DNA from: Pedobacter psychroterrae | GTDB lineage: Bacteria > Bacteroidota > Bacteroidia > Sphingobacteriales > Sphingobacteriaceae | NCBI RefSeq assembly: GCF_004331695.1 | Contig: NZ_SJSL01000001.1 | Coordinates: 1,674,001 to 1,738,000, forward strand | Direction of reading: 5' to 3' | DNA: 64,000 nt | In this document: positions 25,426-34,096 of the stretch, piece after piece | Layout of the letters: every line of letters begins with the position of its first letter | Position numbering within the stretch: position 1 is the stretch's first letter | Notes under the pieces: generated by a model | What the model was told of the DNA's origin: nothing | Database searches by the model: none | What the model saw: the letters and a program-made list of their open reading frames with translations, nothing else | Position numbers and translations under genes: made by a program

Positions 25426-25803
25426 TTACTTCCTCACAAAACGAAAACCACAGCCTTCAATGCAGGGAGGATTGATTTCTAAAGTCGTTGGGCTCAGTTT
25501 GTACCAGTAAACTAGTTTTTGACTATAATTTTTCGAGGTAATTTCAATCCTCGTGCTGTCAAGAACTTTATAGCTGGTGATATCCGGCATTGCCTCACCG
25601 GAGACATTTCCGGATTGATCAAATGTGATGTATCTGGTCGCGCCCTGTACTTTCATATATTTACCGCTGCCATCGCCCGGATCGGCAAGCGTTTCAGTGA
25701 GTTTCCAGGTTCCGTAAAATTCTGTTGGGCCGTTCTGGTCTTTTTTGCATGACAGGTAAAGACCTGTAGTGATGATAAGCAGGGCAAAGAGTGTCTTTTT
25801 CAT
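25426..25803 (-). CDS. Small lipocalin-like lipoprotein
   Basis: The product (125 residues from MKKTLFALLIITTG) has a lipoprotein signal with lipobox Cys (LYLSC/KKDQ), then a lipocalin-like start FYGTWKLTETLADPG and strands YITFDQSGNVSGEA, SYKVLDSTRIEITS and LVYWYKLSPTTLEINPPC. This is typical of short DUF-type Bacteroidota lipoproteins of unknown ligand. The frame extends to 25890 but those 29 residues are Cys-rich and precede a perfect signal peptide, so 25803 is the start. Confidence 0.8.
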   Translation of the reverse strand: MKKTLFALLIITTGLYLSCKKDQNGPTEFYGTWKLTETLADPGDGSGKYMKVQGATRYITFDQSGNVSGEAMPDITSYKVLDSTRIEITSKNYSQKLVYWYKLSPTTLEINPPCIEGCGFRFVRK

Positions 25804-25889
25804 ATATGATTTGTTTCTTGCTAATACGGTTGCAGTTTGAAAAACGCTACAGCTATAAGTAATTATCTGACCGCAACATGCACAGCTCA

Positions 25890-27047
25890 TTAAAGATTCT
25901 TAAAGTGCAGAAAATACGCTTCCGCCATTTTCTGCCATCCAAAACGGTTCGATGTGAATGATATGATCTCCTGAGTGCTCAATTGAGAATCCGGAGTGCC
26001 AACGGTCTGATTCAGGGCATTGACCCAGGAAGCGATGTGACCGGGTGGTAAAAGTATTCCATTGCTGCCGTGAATGATCGCATCAGTTATACCGCCACTT
26101 GCCGAAGCAAATACCTTAGTTCCCCGCATACAAGCCTCAAGGCAGACCAACCCAAATCCCTCCATGTCTCCCTGCACCTCAATGTTTGGCATAATGAAAG
26201 CATCGGCAATGCCTAAGATGGCATCAATATCATCTTGTGGAAGTTTACCCATGCGTATAACGCGGGACTTTTCATTTGTTTTCTTGAGTAATTTCCGCAG
26301 ATCAGTTTCATCACCTGGAGCGCCCAGAAAAAGTTCAATCCTTCGGCTTATAAAAGCAGGCAAAAATTTTAGCAGGCGGCTAAGACCGCTTTCCTTATCC
26401 TGTACCGGGCCTATCAGCAATAAGATAACATCCTTGTGCAGCAAAGGCAGGATGTTTTTGATAAACCATGAAAAGCCCTTTCGTTTGACAGGCCTGCCGA
26501 TGGCAACCAAAACGCTCTTTCCGGCAATATCAGCTTGGTACCTTTGGGACAATAGTGCATCAACCTGTGTCCTGCTAATATTTGCCCGGATACCTGCATC
26601 AACACCATTGTTTACCACCACTATTTTTTCAGCTGCTATCCCGCGTGCCTTACATGCTGAAGCAGTAGCACTGCTCACTGCAAAGATCAGGTCAAAATCA
26701 TTGAATTTGGGAAAGATAAACTTTTGATAAATGATCCCCGGAAAAACCACATCAAGACCATGAAGGGTGACAGCTATTTTGAGATTCTTGTGCCGCCTGT
26801 GAAACATACTGAAAGCCCCCATAAGGCCATCATTAAAGTGAATGATGGAAATTCCGGGATTATCTTCAACAATCCTCCTGATTCTTTTGCCCAGCTGGCT
26901 AAAAAATCTAAACCTGCTTTCCTGACCTTCATAAATAATATGGTGGACTTTGGTTAGCAGTGCCATTTGACTGATCAGCTCAAAGCTTTGTCTTTCCATG
27001 CCTCCGGTAGCCGGCGGGTATTTATGACTTACAAATAGTATTTCCAT
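25890..27047 (-). CDS. Glycosyltransferase, GT4-like (GT-B fold)
   Basis: A 385-residue GT-B enzyme. The N-terminal acceptor domain begins ILFVSHKYPPATGGMERQ, and the donor domain has VLVAIGRPVKRKGFSWFIKNI, then the nucleotide-sugar E-x7-E segment EGFGLVCLEACMRG. It likely adds a hexose to a lipid or polysaccharide precursor in the cytoplasm. It ends the minus-strand unit GT (27968) - flippase-like (27049) - this gene, with a one-base gap after the flippase-like gene. Confidence 0.9.
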   Translation of the reverse strand: MEILFVSHKYPPATGGMERQSFELISQMALLTKVHHIIYEGQESRFRFFSQLGKRIRRIVEDNPGISIIHFNDGLMGAFSMFHRRHKNLKIAVTLHGLDVVFPGIIYQKFIFPKFNDFDLIFAVSSATASACKARGIAAEKIVVVNNGVDAGIRANISRTQVDALLSQRYQADIAGKSVLVAIGRPVKRKGFSWFIKNILPLLHKDVILLLIGPVQDKESGLSRLLKFLPAFISRRIELFLGAPGDETDLRKLLKKTNEKSRVIRMGKLPQDDIDAILGIADAFIMPNIEVQGDMEGFGLVCLEACMRGTKVFASASGGITDAIIHGSNGILLPPGHIASWVNALNQTVGTPDSQLSTQEIISFTSNRFGWQKMAEAYFLHFKNL

Positions 27048-27048
27048 T

Positions 27049-27960
27049 TTAGTTCATTGCGCTAGTTTCCCGTCTTTTGAACAATAGGAAATAGACTGCT
27101 ACGCCAAAGGCTATCCAAAACAGCTGTCTTGCTCTTCTAAGGATAGACGCGGTTACCCAGATCTCTTCAGCCGGGAGGCCTATGGCCAGCAGCATGATCT
27201 TATTTCCATATTCTTCAATACCCAGCTGCCCTGGAATAAATGCTCCTGCGGCCCTGAACAGCACAACGCCCAGGTCAACAAGCAGGGCATGCAGGATGCT
27301 GACCTTTACACCCAAAAACTTTAGTATAAAATAGAACTCCAGTCCGCCGAAAACCCAGTGCAATAAGGCGAAAAAACAAGCATACATCAGCATTCTCCTG
27401 TTCTCGCGCAACATAACCGGCAGCTCCTCAAGAACTCCGGCAAATTTAACCCGTATTGCTTTCCAGCTCACTAGAAGCAGGGGATACAACCCGGACTGCT
27501 TTCCATTAAATAATTTATCAGGGCTTGAAGGATTGGGCAGCAAAAGGATCAAAGCCGTCAGCCCTAAAAGTAACACCTGGCTAATGATCATGATCCCGCG
27601 TGAGAAAAGCATAGACCAAACAATTTTTCTTTCAGGAATATTGTACTTACTGAGCATGATTGCTTTTAGTGCATCTCCTCCAATTACACTGGCGGGGTTA
27701 AGCATGCCTGCGGTTTCCCCTACATGCCGGATTAGAAATAACCTGCCTGTAGAAACAGACCTGGAATATTCACCCAGAGAAAACTGCCAGCTTATTGTCC
27801 CAAAAAAATAAGCGATAAAGGTAATCAGCAGCAGCAGGAAAAATTTATAGCCGGTTTTTTGGATCAAGCTAATCACTACCTTCAAATCGGTGGCCTGCAG
27901 AAAAAAAAACAGTGAGACCAGAATACAGACCGTTAGGAAAATAGTCAACCCTTTCTTCAT
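27049..27960 (-). CDS. Lysylphosphatidylglycerol-synthase-TM / flippase-like membrane protein (UPF0104)
   Basis: The product (303 residues from MKKGLTIFLTVCIL) is polytopic, with about eight hydrophobic helices and family stretches GETAGMLNPASVIGGDALKA and RAAGAFIPGQLGIEEYG. This flippase-like domain is the membrane part of MprF but lacks the aminoacyltransferase half. It lies between two glycosyltransferases (7-base and 1-base gaps), so it may move or help assemble the glycolipid made by them. A longer frame to 28032 would overlap the upstream GT by 65 bases. Confidence 0.85.
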   Translation of the reverse strand: MKKGLTIFLTVCILVSLFFFLQATDLKVVISLIQKTGYKFFLLLLITFIAYFFGTISWQFSLGEYSRSVSTGRLFLIRHVGETAGMLNPASVIGGDALKAIMLSKYNIPERKIVWSMLFSRGIMIISQVLLLGLTALILLLPNPSSPDKLFNGKQSGLYPLLLVSWKAIRVKFAGVLEELPVMLRENRRMLMYACFFALLHWVFGGLEFYFILKFLGVKVSILHALLVDLGVVLFRAAGAFIPGQLGIEEYGNKIMLLAIGLPAEEIWVTASILRRARQLFWIAFGVAVYFLLFKRRETSAMN

Positions 27961-27967
27961 GCTGAGA

Positions 27968-29137
27968 TCATACCTTGGCGAGTTTAATTTTGCCGGCCAT
28001 TTGACCCAGGTCTTCAAAATAAGTTGCAGCAAGCAGGTCCCAGCTCATACTGCGGCTATACTGGAGCCCCATTGATATGAACTGTTTTTTTAGGCTTTCA
28101 TTGTTCAGTAGCTGTGCAATTCTTCTATAATAATCATATTCATCAAAGGGAGCACACTTAAAGCCATTGATCCCCTGTTCTACAAAGTCAGAGGAACCGC
28201 CTCCATCAGCAATGATACATGGCAAGCCGGAAGCCATTGCTTCGAGGACGACATTCCCATAGGTTTCTGATACGGATGTAAATAAAAACAGACTTGCACT
28301 GGCGTATAAAATGGAAAGTGTTTCATGATCTACCTTTCCTGTGAAAACAGCATTTTTCATCTTTACCTTGCAGGCCTTAAGTGCTATTCCATCTCCAGCA
28401 ATCAGGAAGTTTATCTTTAAACCGAAGTTTTGAACGGTGTCATAGATGCGGAAAAGTGTTTCGAGGTTCTTCTCCCACACCAGGCGGCTGGCAAATAGGA
28501 TGGTGGGATAATTATTGCCTGTAAGTTTATACAGCAGCTTTTTATCTGATTTTTCGGGTGAAAATAGCTTTGTATCTATCCCACGCTTCCAGATCGTCAT
28601 TCTTTCTGCTGCTACACCCATGTGCTCAAGCTCCTCCCTGATGCTTTCAGCAGGGATATATACTTTGTCGCAATGGTTGTAAAATGCTTTTTGGCTTCCG
28701 GCTATCGCTTGCTTCACCTTACCCACTAAAAAGGGAGCATATTTAAAATAATAATCAATGTAGGAAATGAAATGTGTGTGATAGATAGAAATTACGGGAA
28801 TGTTGTGCTTGTTTGCATATTTAAGTGCAAAGGCTCCCAGTAAAGAGGGAGTAGCAATGTGTATTACATCGGGATCGAAATCATGGAGTTTTTTCTTCAG
28901 CTCCTTTTTGGCGAGGGAAGGAAGTGCCATGGTGTAATTGGTGTTTATTGGCAAGTGGATCGTCGGTATTTTTATGCATTCATACCTTCTTATGGCAGTC
29001 GGTCCTGCCCCACATATGAACAAAAAATCAAACTTATCCTTGTCAATCCTATTAATTAACTGAAACATGGTGCGTGATGCGCCATCAAAATCTTCAATTA
29101 AAATCTCTGCAAAAAAAGCGATTTTTATACGTTTCAT
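27968..29137 (-). CDS. Glycosyltransferase, GT4-like (lipid glycosyltransferase type)
   Basis: A 389-residue GT-B enzyme: N-terminal IKIAFFAEILIEDFDGASRTMFQL, a middle VISIYHTHFISYIDYYFKYAP, and donor-site LFASRLVWEKNLETL plus SVSETYGNVVLEAMASGLP with the E-x7-E pair. The HTHF segment and overall look resemble SQD2/PimB-type enzymes that glycosylate membrane lipids, but the acceptor is inferred. First gene of the three-gene unit; divergent from phnA with 130 bases between starts. Confidence 0.9.
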   Translation of the reverse strand: MKRIKIAFFAEILIEDFDGASRTMFQLINRIDKDKFDFLFICGAGPTAIRRYECIKIPTIHLPINTNYTMALPSLAKKELKKKLHDFDPDVIHIATPSLLGAFALKYANKHNIPVISIYHTHFISYIDYYFKYAPFLVGKVKQAIAGSQKAFYNHCDKVYIPAESIREELEHMGVAAERMTIWKRGIDTKLFSPEKSDKKLLYKLTGNNYPTILFASRLVWEKNLETLFRIYDTVQNFGLKINFLIAGDGIALKACKVKMKNAVFTGKVDHETLSILYASASLFLFTSVSETYGNVVLEAMASGLPCIIADGGGSSDFVEQGINGFKCAPFDEYDYYRRIAQLLNNESLKKQFISMGLQYSRSMSWDLLAATYFEDLGQMAGKIKLAKV

Positions 29138-29267
29138 ATGGCTTTTGCCTCAGTATTTAACCAGATACTTACTGCGTAAAGATAGTTGGGCTATATTATG
29201 CTGTCATTAAATTATGGTGAAGCAATTTATGATATTTTGTATCTTCGCCGCCATTATCAATATACTT

Positions 29268-29849
29268 ATGAAACTGGAAGAGCAACTGCTAAAAAGAAGT
29301 GAGCACAAATGTGAATTGTGTGCATCAGAAGACAATCTGAGTGTGTATGAAGTTCCGCCCCAAACGCAAAATACAGCGGAAGAATGTGTGCTGGTATGCA
29401 GTAAGTGCCTGGCGCAGATTGAAAAGAAAGAGGTGCTTGACAGCAGTCACTGGCATTGTCTGACTTCCAGTATGTGGAGTGAAATCCCAGGTGTTCAGGT
29501 ACTAAGCTGGCGCATGCTCAACCGGTTGAGAAGTGAAAGCTGGGCCATAGATAACCTGGATATGATGTACCTCGACGACGCAACACTGGTATGGGCCAAA
29601 GCCACAGGTGATCATGAAAATGATGCGACAGTCGAATTTCATAAAGACGCTAACAATAACATACTGGAAAACGGAGACACTGTTATAATCATAAAAACCC
29701 TTGATGTAAAAGGTTCAAGCATTAGTGCCAAATTGGGCACTGTAGTAAAGAATATCAGGCTTGTAGAGGATAATAAAGAACAGATAGAAGGTCGTGTGGA
29801 AAGTCAGCTTATAGTTATTCTTACAAAGTACGTTAGAAAACAGAGTTAA
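29268..29849 (+). CDS. PhnA family zinc-ribbon protein
   Basis: The product (193 residues from MKLEEQLLKRSEHKCELC) has an N-terminal zinc ribbon, CELCASEDNL ... CVLVCSKCLAQ (four Cys), and the C-terminal PhnA domain with VEFHKDANNNILENGDTVIIIKTLDVKG and GTVVKNIRLVEDN. PhnA was named for alkylphosphonate uptake but is not required for it; its function is unresolved. The frame starts at 29214, yet the -10-like TATCTTCG at about 29240 and the Cys motif support ATG 29268. Confidence 0.85.
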   Translation: MKLEEQLLKRSEHKCELCASEDNLSVYEVPPQTQNTAEECVLVCSKCLAQIEKKEVLDSSHWHCLTSSMWSEIPGVQVLSWRMLNRLRSESWAIDNLDMMYLDDATLVWAKATGDHENDATVEFHKDANNNILENGDTVIIIKTLDVKGSSISAKLGTVVKNIRLVEDNKEQIEGRVESQLIVILTKYVRKQS

Positions 29850-29926
29850 GTAAAATTCAAATTCTGCCGAGGTATCAAGCAAAAGCATTCGTACCTTTAT
29901 TTATTAGATATTAAAACGAAATTGTT

Positions 29927-30418
29927 ATGAATCATGAAAAAGCCATTCTGGCAGGCGGTTGTTTTTGGGGCGTAGAAGAATTGTTACGTCATTATCCTGG
30001 CGTCATTTCAACGGTGGTAGGCTATACAGGTGGCGATGTGCCAAATGCTACTTACCGCAACCACGGTACGCATGCCGAAGGGATATCAGTTACATTTGAT
30101 CCTGCTCAGTTATCTTATCGTAAGCTGCTCGAATACTTCTTTCAGATCCACGACCCGACCACAAGAAACAGGCAGGGGAATGACATTGGCACTTCATATC
30201 GCTCGGCGATCTTTTATAGTGATGACACCCAACGCGATACCGCTGAAGCATTGATAGCAGAAATGGAAGCCTCTGGCGTATGGCCTGGAAAGATTGTAAC
30301 CGAAGTAGTACCTGAGACTGATTTTTGGAACGCCGAAGTGGAGCATCAGGACTATCTGCAAAAAAATCCATATGGCTATACCTGCCACTTTGAAAGACCG
30401 GACTGGAAGTTGAGCTAA
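29927..30418 (+). CDS. msrA: Peptide methionine (S)-S-oxide reductase MsrA
   Basis: A 163-residue cytosolic enzyme reducing Met-S-sulfoxide. The catalytic motif GCFWGVEE lies at about 12-19 with the nucleophilic Cys, followed by [26 protein letters not shown] and FEIHDPTT-like ([22 protein letters not shown]) signatures. The C-terminus lacks a clear recycling Cys pair; one Cys remains in YTCHFERP. Preceded by a -10-like TACCTTTA. Stand-alone gene. Confidence 0.95.
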   Translation: MNHEKAILAGGCFWGVEELLRHYPGVISTVVGYTGGDVPNATYRNHGTHAEGISVTFDPAQLSYRKLLEYFFQIHDPTTRNRQGNDIGTSYRSAIFYSDDTQRDTAEALIAEMEASGVWPGKIVTEVVPETDFWNAEVEHQDYLQKNPYGYTCHFERPDWKLS

Positions 30419-30597
30419 CCCGCTTTCTTAACCTAATCTTTATGATAATGAAATAATAACAACATGTTGGATGGGTAAATTTGTTTGTCCAATCAGTGTA
30501 TATTATGAAATTTAATTTAAGCCAACTGTTGTTTATCAATTATTTCAAGGAGTTGTTTTTTATGGCAATGATCAGATCTTCCTTTTTAAAATAAGGA

Positions 30598-31956
30598 ATG
30601 CCTGGTAAAAATGAGCCTGAGTTAAATAAACAGCTATTCGGAAATGACTTCCTCTGGGGGGTATCTACTGCTGCATTTCAGATTGAGGGAAGTTGTGCAG
30701 TAGATGGAAGGGGTGCGTCTGTATGGGATGTGTTTTCTAACCGGAAAGGAAATATCAGGGATGGTCACCATGCAAGAACAGCCTGCGATTTTTATAAAGG
30801 CTATAAAGCTGATATCGCCCTGGTGAAAAAAATGAACATTCCCAATTTCAGGTTTTCCATCTCCTGGTCGCGCATTCTGCCAGAGGGAACGGGGACCGTA
30901 AATCAAAAGGGAATAGATTTTTATAACGAGCTGATCGACCATTGTCTGGAACAGGGAATAGAGCCCTGGCCTACGTTGTATCACTGGGACCTGCCGCAGT
31001 CACTAGAAGAAAAAGGTGGTTGGACAAACAGGGAGGTCATTTCCTGGTTTTCTGAATATGTGAATGTTTGTGCTTTGCATTTTGGCGACCGGATAAAGCA
31101 CTGGATGGTAATGAATGAGCCGATGGTGTTTACCGGGGCAGGCTATTTTATGGGAGTTCATGCGCCCGGGCGTAAGGGATTAAGGAATTTTTTGCCGGCT
31201 GTGCACCATGCCGTGCTCAGCATTGCCGAAGGAGGAAGGATTCTTAGGGCAATTTGCCCTGAGGCAAGGATCGGTACCACTTTTTCCTGTACGCATGTAA
31301 CTCCTTTTTCATCCGGGAAAAGAGATGTTGAAGCTGCATCCAGAGCAGATATATTGTTCAACAGGCTGTTTATAGAGCCGCTTCTGGGTATGGGCTATCC
31401 AATGCAGGAAATTCCGGTTTTAAAAAAGCTTAATAGATATTTCTATCCAGGCGATGAGGATAAGATGAGTTTTGACTTTGACTTTATAGGTTTGCAAAAT
31501 TATACAAGGGAAATAATAAAGTATTCGCTGCTCACACCTTACCTGCATGCGCAGCTGGTGCGGGCAGACAAAAGAAATGTCCCTGTTACCACTATGAAAT
31601 GGGAAGTTTATCCTCCCTCCATCTATCATGTATTAAAGAAATTTGCAGCATATAAGCAGATCAAAGAAATCTATATTACCGAAAATGGTGCTGCATTTGA
31701 AGATTTTGTTACTGAATCAGGAGCAATAAATGATGTGCTGCGGTTGAAGTATCTGCAGGAAAATATTGAGCAGGTATTAAAGGCAAAAGAGGAAGGCGTA
31801 AATGTGAATGGTTATTTTGTCTGGACACTGACAGATAATTTTGAATGGGCAGAAGGTTATCACCCCAGGTTTGGACTGATCTACGTAGACTTCAAAACGC
31901 AGCAGCGCATTGTAAAATCCTCCGGACTGTGGTATGCAGATTTTCTTAGTGTTTAG
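30598..31956 (+). CDS. GH1 beta-glucosidase
   Basis: A 452-residue (beta/alpha)8 glycoside hydrolase of family 1. The acid/base Glu174 is in MNEP, and the nucleophile Glu362 in YITENG; the N-terminal FLWGVSTAAFQIEG, RFSISWSRILPEGTG and YHWDLPQSLE motifs are also intact. No signal peptide, so it is cytoplasmic and acts on imported beta-glucosides. A consensus -10, TAAATTTG (30476-30483), lies about 115 bases upstream. Its stop region overlaps the convergent LpxH-like gene by four bases. Confidence 0.95.
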   Translation: MPGKNEPELNKQLFGNDFLWGVSTAAFQIEGSCAVDGRGASVWDVFSNRKGNIRDGHHARTACDFYKGYKADIALVKKMNIPNFRFSISWSRILPEGTGTVNQKGIDFYNELIDHCLEQGIEPWPTLYHWDLPQSLEEKGGWTNREVISWFSEYVNVCALHFGDRIKHWMVMNEPMVFTGAGYFMGVHAPGRKGLRNFLPAVHHAVLSIAEGGRILRAICPEARIGTTFSCTHVTPFSSGKRDVEAASRADILFNRLFIEPLLGMGYPMQEIPVLKKLNRYFYPGDEDKMSFDFDFIGLQNYTREIIKYSLLTPYLHAQLVRADKRNVPVTTMKWEVYPPSIYHVLKKFAAYKQIKEIYITENGAAFEDFVTESGAINDVLRLKYLQENIEQVLKAKEEGVNVNGYFVWTLTDNFEWAEGYHPRFGLIYVDFKTQQRIVKSSGLWYADFLSV

Positions 31957-32804
31957 CCAGGAAACTCAGTCCTGAAACGTTCAAACATCAACTTCACATC
32001 CAGTTTTTCATTGAGGTCTTCTGTATCCAGCAGGTCGTTATCTTCTGTCTGTTGCGCATAATGTTCGGGAAGATATTTATAAATGCTCCATGCGTCATTG
32101 TTAAACTCCAGAGCGGTCAGGTTTTCTACCCAGTCGCCAGAGTTAAGGTACAACACATCTCCGTTTTCGGTCTCAATATTCCGTATCTCTGGTTGATGTA
32201 TGTGGCCGCATACGACATATCCATACCCTTTTTCTACCGCCAGTTCTGCCGCAGTGATTTCAAACTGGTTGATGAACTTCACCGCGTCCTTAAACCTGGC
32301 TTTGATTTTTTTGGAGAAACTCATTTTTTCCCGGTTGCTCAAGGTAAGCAGCCAGTTCACAATGCTGTTGATGATGATCAGGGTGTCATAACCCACGGCA
32401 CCCATTTTGGCCAGCCATTTGGAATGCTGCATGGTCACGTCAAACACGTCTCCGTGAAAAAACCATGCTTTTTTATTTCCAAGGGGCAAGACCAGTTTAT
32501 CAGTAAGCTGAAAGCTCCCGATCTTAAGATCGCTGAATTTGCGCAGCATCTCATCATGGTTACCTGTTAAATAGTACACCCTGACCCCTTCTGTGATAAA
32601 TTTCATGATCCTGCGGATCACCTTCATATGGGATTCAGGAAAGTAAGATTTGCTAAACTGCCAGATGTCTATAATGTCACCATTCAGAATGATGGTATCA
32701 GGCTTTATACTTTTCAGATAGTTGAGCAGTTCCTTGGCATGACAGCCATAAGTACCCAGGTGTACATCAGATATGACTACCAGCTCAACTTCTCTTTTGG
32801 CCAT
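31953..32804 (-). CDS. LpxH-like metallophosphoesterase (UDP-2,3-diacylglucosamine diphosphatase type)
   Basis: A 283-residue calcineurin-like phosphoesterase with DVHLG (13-17), GDIID (42-46), GNHD (81-84), and later FFHGDVFD and CGHIHQPEIR metal/His motifs. The layout resembles LpxH-like enzymes of lipid A synthesis, which act at the cytoplasmic face. Bacteroidota often have more than one paralogue, so the exact substrate is uncertain. It lies on the minus strand, downstream of the LacI regulator. Confidence 0.8.
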   Translation of the reverse strand: MAKREVELVVISDVHLGTYGCHAKELLNYLKSIKPDTIILNGDIIDIWQFSKSYFPESHMKVIRRIMKFITEGVRVYYLTGNHDEMLRKFSDLKIGSFQLTDKLVLPLGNKKAWFFHGDVFDVTMQHSKWLAKMGAVGYDTLIIINSIVNWLLTLSNREKMSFSKKIKARFKDAVKFINQFEITAAELAVEKGYGYVVCGHIHQPEIRNIETENGDVLYLNSGDWVENLTALEFNNDAWSIYKYLPEHYAQQTEDNDLLDTEDLNEKLDVKLMFERFRTEFPG

Positions 32805-32878
32805 CTTTGTGGTAAATAATCATTTCCATAAAGATGCTGTAAAGTTTTAAACTCAGTGTTAAGGAGGTGTGAAGTTAT

Positions 32879-33889
32879 TTAACAGATGCCTGAGGATTCC
32901 CGTTTGATCAGTACAGATTTCAATATTGGGATTTCATCCCTATCGATAGGTTTGTTGTCCAGTATCTTAAATAAAAACCCTGCAGCCTCCCTCCCTATTT
33001 CAAATGCGGGTTGTGTGATGGTGGTTAATGAGGGATTCAGCAGTGGGGCGGTGCCTAAATTGGAAAAACTGATTATTTTAAGGTCTTTTGGAATAGTTAA
33101 ATTCAATGACCTGCACACATAATAACAAGGCAAAGCCAGCTCCTCTATGGAAGAGATAATGGCATCGGGTTTTTGTGTGGTTATCAGGTTCCTGATGTTT
33201 TCGTAGTTGGTGTCGATGTTATTGTCGTAGTTTACAATGAGGTGGTCATGAAAGTCCAGATCATGCGCCTTTAATGCATCCTGGTAACCTGACAGGCGCT
33301 TTTTCCCGGTAGTAAGGTTGTTGAGTGCGCACAGATAGGCAATCTTTTTGCATCCGTTTTCAATTAAATGCTCAGTGGCACTATAGGCACTTTCATAATC
33401 ATCGGTAGTGATCTTTACCGCATCAATGTCCTCTATTGTCCGGTCAAAGAAGACAACGGGTATTCTTTTTACCAGCTCTCTGAAATGTTCGCTGTTTACC
33501 GTGCTGCTGGCTACAGAAATCAGTATTCCGTCTACACGACCGCTCAGCAGACTGTCGGTAAAGGCAATTTCTATCTCGCTGTTTTCATGTGTCTGGTAGA
33601 TCAGTACATGATAATCCCGCTTTCTTGCGATCTCTTCTATTCCGTTGATTGCCAGGGAAAAGAAATTATTGGCTATTTCCGGAACGATCACCGCAATCGT
33701 CTTTGTTTTATTGCTGCGCAGGTTACTGGCAGAAGGGTTGCGTTCATATTTGAGTTTTTTTGCCAGGTCCCACACTTTTTGCTTGGTCTCCTGACTAATC
33801 TCATGGCTGTCGTTCAGGGCCTTAGAGACAGTCGCAATTGAGATATTCAGTTCCTGCGCTAATGTCTTTACTGTAACGTTGCCTTTCAT
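32879..33889 (-). CDS. LacI-family transcriptional regulator (putative inositol locus repressor)
   Basis: The product (336 residues from MKGNVTVKTLAQEL) has a helix-turn-helix at the N-terminus (VTVKTLAQELNISIATVSKALND), the hinge helix SASNLRSNKTKTIAV, and a periplasmic-binding-like effector domain (IIVP.. EIANNFFSLAINGIEEIARK; KKIAYLCALNNLTTGKKRLSGYQDAL). It is divergent from the symporter/inositol oxygenase pair across a 207-base region with inverted repeats, so it likely controls them with an inositol-pathway effector. The longer frame to 33934 adds 15 residues before the HTH and is less likely. Confidence 0.87.
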   Translation of the reverse strand: MKGNVTVKTLAQELNISIATVSKALNDSHEISQETKQKVWDLAKKLKYERNPSASNLRSNKTKTIAVIVPEIANNFFSLAINGIEEIARKRDYHVLIYQTHENSEIEIAFTDSLLSGRVDGILISVASSTVNSEHFRELVKRIPVVFFDRTIEDIDAVKITTDDYESAYSATEHLIENGCKKIAYLCALNNLTTGKKRLSGYQDALKAHDLDFHDHLIVNYDNNIDTNYENIRNLITTQKPDAIISSIEELALPCYYVCRSLNLTIPKDLKIISFSNLGTAPLLNPSLTTITQPAFEIGREAAGFLFKILDNKPIDRDEIPILKSVLIKRESSGIC

Positions 33890-33935
33890 GTATACTGGAA
33901 ATTTTGAGGTTAATTTAAATAGGTGCCGAATCAAC

Positions 33936-33967
33936 TTAAACGTATTCGTAAAAATAATGTCGTTTAA
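33936..33967. promoter_or_regulatory. Candidate LacI operator (inverted repeat TTAAACG / CGTTTAA)
   Basis: TTAAACG at 33936-33942 and its perfect complement CGTTTAA at 33961-33967, with an inner ACG-TATT-CGT palindrome starting at 33940. ACG/CGT half sites suit LacI-type proteins. It lies between the divergent regulator and symporter genes. Confidence 0.45.
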
Positions 33968-33992
33968 AACTAAGATTTAATTTTTTTATATA

Positions 33993-34038
33993 CAGCTTTG
34001 ATATACAAGATTATTATTTGGTTTTGTACTAACCAAAT
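33993..34038 (+). promoter_or_regulatory. Symporter promoter region with 8-bp inverted repeat
   Basis: CAGCTTTG (33993-34000) matches TAnnTTTG in seven of eight positions. Sixteen bases after it begins the perfect repeat ATTTGGTT (34016-34023), 7-base spacer, AACCAAAT (34031-34038), a position where a bound repressor would block transcription. Confidence 0.5.
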
Positions 34039-34096
34039 GTAATACAATTTATCTGAACTCAGATTCAGTAATGATTCTGATTAGCCTGTACCAAAT

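Noticed and set aside
26074..26727. Plus-strand ORF of 217 codons
   Set aside because: Antisense to a well-supported glycosyltransferase gene; composition is shadow-like (Ser/Pro/Arg-rich).
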